A stretch of 64,000 bases of DNA, from the NCBI GenBank assembly GCA_963824645.1, contig CAWGQC010000014.1, positions 124,001 through 188,000 of the forward strand. The letters run 5' to 3'. The number at the start of each line of letters is the position of its first letter. The stretch's first letter is position 1. Shown here piece after piece: positions 59,953 through 64,000 of the stretch. Origin of the DNA: Bog-756 sp963824645 (GTDB lineage: Bacteria; Actinomycetota; Acidimicrobiia; Acidimicrobiales; RAAP-2). The position numbers were made by a program, and so were the translations under genes. The notes beneath the pieces are model-generated. The model was not told the origin of the DNA and ran no database searches. It saw only the letters and a program-made list of their open reading frames with translations.

Positions 59953-60840
59953 TCATGAGGCCGGGGCGGGCGAAGGAAGACCGCCGCCTCGTGGTACTGG
60001 CTCTGCTGACGTGGGACCTTGAGCTCGAGCCAGCAGAACGATGCCGACCACGGCCACGGCCAGCCCAAATACGGCGGGGACCAAGTGACCGTTGCCGTGG
60101 CTCAGAGTCTCGCCGTAGACGACGGCCCCCAAGACGACACCTCCGAAGAGACTGACGGCATTGCTGGATGCCATGGCCGGGGCCAGTACCCCTGTCTTCA
60201 GGGCGGACTGCTGGAGGACGAAGCCCACCACAGCTGAGGCGATGAGCAGATAGATGGACCAGTCGGCAAAGAGGGCCAGCACCCCGCCGCCGACCTCGGT
60301 GACAAAAGTCTTGGTGACCGCGGTCTGGAGGGCGAAACCGAATCCTGCCGCCGATCCGAAGAGCAGCGCCTTGGCGGCTCCTTGGCGCCTTCGGCCCCAT
60401 TCGGCTGTAACCAACACCAACACGGCGATGACTACACAGGTGATCCACCAGGTCTGCGCACTCGGATGGGTGGTCCCCCCGTGAGGGGATCCGACGGACA
60501 GGAACAAGACGATGCCGACCACAATGGCCAGCGCGCCCATCACCACGTTTCGGTCGATGTGCTGGTGGGTGAGCCAGGCGCCGAACGGAAGGGCAATGAC
60601 CAGGCTCAGGGTGGTGATGGCCTGCACGCTCATGAGGGGCCCCAAATCGAGGGCCACGGCCTGGAGAATCCATCCCGACGCCTGAAGAACCATGCCACCC
60701 AACCACACCGGCTTGTGCAGGATCTGGATCATCCACGAGGAATCGCCGACTGCGTCGGTGGTGTCGAGCGTCCCCTTCTGTTGGAGCACCGTACCGAGGG
60801 CGAAGGTACAGGCAGCCAGGAAAGCGAGTGTTTGGCCCAC
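59953..60840 (-). CDS. DMT-superfamily transporter
   Basis: 295-residue DMT protein with about ten helices. It opens QTLAFLAACTFALGTVLQQKGTL, then MSVQAITTLSLVIALPFGAWLTHQ, ALAIVVGIVLFLSVGSPHGG, and FVLQQSALKTGVLAPAMASSNAVS, ending in VFGLAVAVVGIVLLA. The GTLQQK phrase and the unusual length match actinobacterial DMT (often DUF-type) transporters. The start is GTG 60840. It is the first gene of the set with SfLAP and the second DMT gene. The substrate is unknown. Confidence 0.85.
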   Translation of the reverse strand: MGQTLAFLAACTFALGTVLQQKGTLDTTDAVGDSSWMIQILHKPVWLGGMVLQASGWILQAVALDLGPLMSVQAITTLSLVIALPFGAWLTHQHIDRNVVMGALAIVVGIVLFLSVGSPHGGTTHPSAQTWWITCVVIAVLVLVTAEWGRRRQGAAKALLFGSAAGFGFALQTAVTKTFVTEVGGGVLALFADWSIYLLIASAVVGFVLQQSALKTGVLAPAMASSNAVSLFGGVVLGAVVYGETLSHGNGHLVPAVFGLAVAVVGIVLLARAQGPTSAEPVPRGGGLPSPAPAS

Positions 60841-61173
60841 GGCGTCGTATCGTCTCTGAGGGAGGTCCGAGCGAAGCCTTAATGCCCAGGCGTCGGGGCC
60901 AGCAGTGGGAAGAAGATGGCCGGAGCGCTCCGCAGGACAGTCAGAACCTGTTCGGGGGCATGGTCCATGGCGTGGGTTCGATCATCAGGCACGGTAAACC
61001 CCTTTCCAGCTTCGTCCCACGATCTCATTGTTTCTCTGGCTCGAAAGAAGAGCATCCCCCTGGTCGGGTGATGCTCGCAGCAGCAGCGCCCACACTATCC
61101 CTGCGCAGGGCGAGGCGGTTGGGCGACAATGCCCAGGTCCGGCCCTATCCCCGACCCCGGAAGGTGATCCACC
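60841..61173. other. 333-bp intergenic region without a gene
   Basis: It divides the DMT gene from the divergent aquaporin gene. Open frames are short or Arg-rich and match nothing. A TTGGGCGACAAT box (about 61119-61130) could be a -10 region for the aquaporin, but no convincing -35 box or repeat is seen. No tRNA or riboswitch was recognised. Confidence 0.45.
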
Positions 61174-61992
61174 ATGCCCGCAACCCAACAGGTACCGACG
61201 CTCGGTCCACTGGCCCGTTATGAGCAGAGCATCATCGAGCGCATCACCGACTTCAATGACCCTCACCAGGAGTGGCGACGCCTGTTTTCCGAGCTGCTCG
61301 GCACCTTCTTTCTGGTGCTGGCCGCCGCCGGCGGGGGCATGATGGGACACGCCTTCCCCGGAACCATCAGCCGCACGGCCGCCGTGGTGGCACCGGCCCT
61401 GACGGTGCTGGCCATCATCTTGTTCATGGGCAAGGTATCGGGCGCTCACCTGAACCCGGCGGTCAGTATCGCCTTTGCTCTGCGTCGTGACTTCCCCTGG
61501 GTGCGCGTGCCCGGCTACATCGTCGTGCAACTGATCGGGGCCACGCTGGCCGCCCTCTTCCTGCATTCGGTGGTCCATGTATCCGCCATGTACGGGTCCA
61601 ACTACCCAGCCCATGGCTACTCGGATGTTGCCGCCTTCTGGATGGAGTTGATCCTGACCCTGGGCCTGGTCAGCGTGATCCTGGGGACGGCGTCGGGAGC
61701 GCAGAACGTGGGCCTCTTCGGAGCCATCGGAGTGGGTGGCTACATCGCCCTGGCCGGTCTGTGGGGTAGCCCGATATCCGGGGCATCGATGAACCCAGCC
61801 CGCACCTTCGGTCCCGATCTGGCCAGCACCACGTTCACCGGCTACTGGGTCTACATCGCCGGCCCCATTGCCGGAGCCGCACTGGCCGTCGTCATCGCCT
61901 ACGTCCTACGAGGCCCGGGCGGCGGCCAGTCCGGCTCGGGGGCGGCCCAAGGCGACATCCTGACCGAGGCCTACGACGCCGGGAAGTCCTGA
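61174..61992 (+). CDS. Aquaporin/MIP-family channel
   Basis: 272-residue MIP channel with six helices and both NPA boxes: GAHLNPAVSIAFALR and GASMNPARTFGPDLA. RLFSELLGTFFLVLAAAGGG is the typical first helix, and the start is extended by about 35 hydrophilic residues. The Arg after the second NPA and the GTFFLV phrase agree with aquaporin-type rather than glycerol-facilitator channels, but substrate cannot be decided by eye. GGAAGGTGATCCACC is a good ribosome site before ATG 61174. Water or small neutral solute passage is expected. Confidence 0.92.
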   Translation: MPATQQVPTLGPLARYEQSIIERITDFNDPHQEWRRLFSELLGTFFLVLAAAGGGMMGHAFPGTISRTAAVVAPALTVLAIILFMGKVSGAHLNPAVSIAFALRRDFPWVRVPGYIVVQLIGATLAALFLHSVVHVSAMYGSNYPAHGYSDVAAFWMELILTLGLVSVILGTASGAQNVGLFGAIGVGGYIALAGLWGSPISGASMNPARTFGPDLASTTFTGYWVYIAGPIAGAALAVVIAYVLRGPGGGQSGSGAAQGDILTEAYDAGKS

Positions 61993-62076
61993 ACCGGTAT
62001 TCGTCCGCCGCAAATCGATGGCCACCAACGGGTAGCGGTCCGTCCTGTACCGGGGAGTGCGCTCCGGGGCTGCTGG

Positions 62077-62106
62077 TATGATAGTTACGTGCTGAAAGCA
62101 ACTATC
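62077..62106 (+). promoter_or_regulatory. -10 box and inverted repeat spanning the MarR start
   Basis: TATGAT (62077-62082) lies seven bases before the GTG at 62089, the spacing of a leaderless promoter. GATAGTT (62080-62086) and AACTATC (62100-62106) are exact inverses that bracket the start codon. A MarR dimer here would block its own transcription and that of the efflux gene. Confidence 0.6.
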
Positions 62107-62592
62107 GAGAAGGAAACGGAGCCGGCCCCGGCGGCTGCTCCTCTCGACCGCTTCGACGAGGCTCTGCAGACCGTGGCCCGGTCGATCACCCAGGTCCGCC
62201 TGCATGAGCGACTCCTACGATTGGCGGGGGTCCGGCTCGACCGGGCCGGAGCCACCTTGCTATTCAAGCTCTCGGCCACGGACGGCTCGCTGAGGGTCAC
62301 CGACCTGGCCGAAATGCTGGGTGTCGACACACCGACGGTAACCCGTAAGGTCCAGCAGCTCGAGCGCGACGGTATGGTGGTCCGCCACACCGACCCCGAC
62401 GACGGCCGAGCCTCGAGGATCCGCCTCACACCAACCGGGCGTCGGACCATCGAACGGGTGCGACGGGCCCGCCGGGCCTGGCTCGAGCAGCTCATGCAGG
62501 ATTGGGACGACGACCAGCTATCCGCCTTGGCCGACCTGCTCAGCCACTTCGCCGATAATCTCGAGCGAGACTTGGACGACGCTCGTGACTGA
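62089..62592 (+). CDS. MarR-family transcriptional regulator
   Basis: 167-residue MarR regulator. The winged helix has LRVTDLAEMLGVDTPTVTRKVQQLERDGMVVR and wing TDPDDGRASRIRLTPTG; helices on both sides form the dimer. GTG 62089 is the start. Its end overlaps the start of the MFS efflux gene by eight bases, so the two are coupled. It probably senses a drug-like ligand and controls the transporter. An operator-like repeat spans its start codon. Confidence 0.93.
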   Translation: MLKATIEKETEPAPAAAPLDRFDEALQTVARSITQVRLHERLLRLAGVRLDRAGATLLFKLSATDGSLRVTDLAEMLGVDTPTVTRKVQQLERDGMVVRHTDPDDGRASRIRLTPTGRRTIERVRRARRAWLEQLMQDWDDDQLSALADLLSHFADNLERDLDDARD

Positions 62593-64000
62593 TCTGACGA
62601 CGGCGCCGGTCGATCTGGCTGAAGAGGTCGACCCCGCCGAGCACCGTCGGATCCTGGTGATCCTCGGCGCTCTCATGATGGGGATGGCCCTAGCTGCCCT
62701 CGACCAGACCATCGTGGCCACGGCGCTTCCCACCATCGCCGGCGATCTGCACGGCCTCAACCACCTGTCGTGGGTGGTGACGGCCTACCTGCTGACCACC
62801 TGTATCTCCACGCCGGTGTGGGGGAAGCTGGGCGACCTCTACGGGCGCAAGTCCCTCTTTCAACTGGCCATCGTGATCTTTCTGGTCGGCTCCATGCTGT
62901 CGGGCCTGTCCCAGTCGATGGCCGAGCTCATCGCTTTCCGGGCCATCCAGGGGATCGGGGCCGGTGGTCTGATGGTCGGGGCCCAGTCGATCATGGGCGA
63001 CGTCGTGTCGGCTCGGCAGCGGGGCAAGTACATGGGTTACTTCGGCGTCGTCTTCGGCGTCACCAACGTGGCCGGTCCGCTTCTCGGTGGCTTCTTCACC
63101 GAGCACCTGTCATGGCGCTGGATCTTCTACATCAACCTTCCTCTCGGCATCGTCGCCCTATTCGTAGTGGCGGCAGTGCTCCACCTCCCCGTCAAGCGGG
63201 TACCGCACAAGATCGACTGGGCCGGAACCGCTTTCCTCTCCGTCGGCGTTACCTGCATCATCTTGCTCACCACCTGGGCCGGCTCTGAATACGCCTGGGG
63301 TTCGCCCGTCATCATCGGTGTGGGACTGGTGGCCCTGGTGTCGCTGGTCATCTTCTGCTTCATCGAGACAAGGGCCTCCGAGCCCATCATCCCGCTCTGG
63401 CTGTTCAAGAACCGAACCTTTACCGCCACCTCGGCCGTCGGGTTCATCATCGGCTTCGCCATGTTCGGGGCCATCATCTACCTACCCCTGTACCTCCAGG
63501 TCGTCCACGGCGCGTCGCCGACGCTTTCCGGCCTCGAGCTCCTGCCCATGATCGGGGGGATGCTCCTCACGTTCATCTCGAGCGGTCGCATCGTGACCCG
63601 CACCGGGCGCTACAAAGTGTTCCCGATCGTGGGCACGGGTGTCCTCTCACTCGGCCTGCTCTCGCTCACTCAGCTTGGACCACACACCGTTTACTGGGAA
63701 GTAGCAGTCTTCATGTTCATCACCGGGCTCGGTGTGGGCCTGGTCATGCAGGTCCTGGTCGTGGCCGTGCAGAACGCGGTCCCGTACTCCGCTCTGGGGG
63801 TAGCCACGGCAACGGCGACGTTCTTCCGGACCATCGGGGGAGCCTTCGGGGTGGCCGTCCTGGGTGCCGTCTTCGCCAATCGGCTGATCTCACAACTCAA
63901 AGTGCACGCCACATCGGCCGAGTTGAAGTTGGTCAGCGGCTCGAATGTAACCGCCAACCCCTCCCAGATCGAGCATCTTCCCACCGCCCAGCGCACCTTC
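62585..64000 (+). CDS. MFS drug-efflux transporter, DHA2/EmrB-QacA type (partial)
   Basis: Partial gene, 472 codons within the window, running off its end. LGALMMGMALAALDQTIVATALPTIAGDL is the DHA2 start with DQTIVATALP; GKLGDLYGRKSLFQ is motif A; GPLLGGFFTEHLSWRWIFYINLPLG is the DHA2 motif C area. Later helices (GLGVGLVMQVLVVAVQNAVP) fit 14 TM segments. GTG 62585 overlaps the MarR stop. Family members pump out drugs and dyes with the proton gradient. It is uninterrupted, unlike the related transporter at 34710. Confidence 0.93.
   Translation, partial: MTDLTTAPVDLAEEVDPAEHRRILVILGALMMGMALAALDQTIVATALPTIAGDLHGLNHLSWVVTAYLLTTCISTPVWGKLGDLYGRKSLFQLAIVIFLVGSMLSGLSQSMAELIAFRAIQGIGAGGLMVGAQSIMGDVVSARQRGKYMGYFGVVFGVTNVAGPLLGGFFTEHLSWRWIFYINLPLGIVALFVVAAVLHLPVKRVPHKIDWAGTAFLSVGVTCIILLTTWAGSEYAWGSPVIIGVGLVALVSLVIFCFIETRASEPIIPLWLFKNRTFTATSAVGFIIGFAMFGAIIYLPLYLQVVHGASPTLSGLELLPMIGGMLLTFISSGRIVTRTGRYKVFPIVGTGVLSLGLLSLTQLGPHTVYWEVAVFMFITGLGVGLVMQVLVVAVQNAVPYSALGVATATATFFRTIGGAFGVAVLGAVFANRLISQLKVHATSAELKLVSGSNVTANPSQIEHLPTAQRTF

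Noticed and set aside
1..64000. tRNA, rRNA, insertion sequences and prophage genes
   Set aside because: No clover-leaf, rRNA core sequence, transposase, integrase or terminal repeats were recognised by reading; a dedicated scan was not possible.

Overview
ORGANISM. The window is 64 kb of a high-GC bacterial chromosome with many GTG and TTG starts, GTGA/ATGA stop-start overlaps and strong GGAGG-type ribosome sites. Actinobacterial families dominate: DUF4331, Tat-exported ferritin-like proteins, SfLAP/Sap transporters, TesB-like thioesterases, DUF35-thiolase pairs and large VOC proteins. A secreted protein with six GYWEVASDGGIFAFGDA-type repeats points to the class Acidimicrobiia. This placement is inference; no rRNA or tRNA was seen. 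LAYOUT. 0-9.6 kb: small conserved proteins (DUF1543, DUF2237), an orphan ParA-like ATPase, a thioesterase, a VOC protein, a GATase-like protein with a Gfo/Idh/MocA oxidoreductase, and a six-gene run with two DUF35-thiolase modules around an aldo/keto reductase. This run looks like CoA-ester or side-chain catabolism. 9.6-14.7 kb: a PAS-GGDEF-EAL protein and an ABC-2 exporter operon interrupted by about six frameshifts. 14.9-26 kb: a GH4 glycosidase, an amidase, small membrane proteins, a cNMP-binding/thioredoxin-reductase-like fusion, VOC proteins, a GH43-like secreted repeat protein and a crotonase. 26-43 kb: an export-rich region with two Tat ferritin-like proteins, a cupredoxin lipoprotein, an S53 peptidase, a Tat amine oxidase, DUF4331, a small Tat protein and a complete tatA-tatB-tatC operon. 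43.5-57 kb: regulator-target pairs (MarR with a quinone reductase; TetR with an ABC exporter; TetR with an epimerase), a large secreted glycosidase, and a diadenylate-cyclase-domain protein of unusual architecture. 57-64 kb: a DUF6125-like protein, a DMT-SfLAP-DMT membrane trio, an aquaporin, and a MarR-MFS drug-efflux pair that runs off the window. HOW GENES WORK TOGETHER. The tat operon lies within 15 kb of at least four proteins carrying twin-arginine signals, so the region reads as an export neighbourhood. The 5.4-9.6 kb run is translationally coupled and probably makes a two-module enzyme system. Three divergent regulator/target intergenic regions and one MarR promoter carry clear inverted or repeated operator-like sequences. 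CAVEAT. Several genes (exporter at 12.9-14.7 kb, lipoprotein at 30.4 kb, MFS at 34.7 kb, serine hydrolase at 52.6 kb, DUF6125 at 57 kb) carry frameshifts, most explained by one extra base and some at homopolymers. The protein sequence between breaks is well preserved, so sequencing or assembly error is at least as likely as gene decay.
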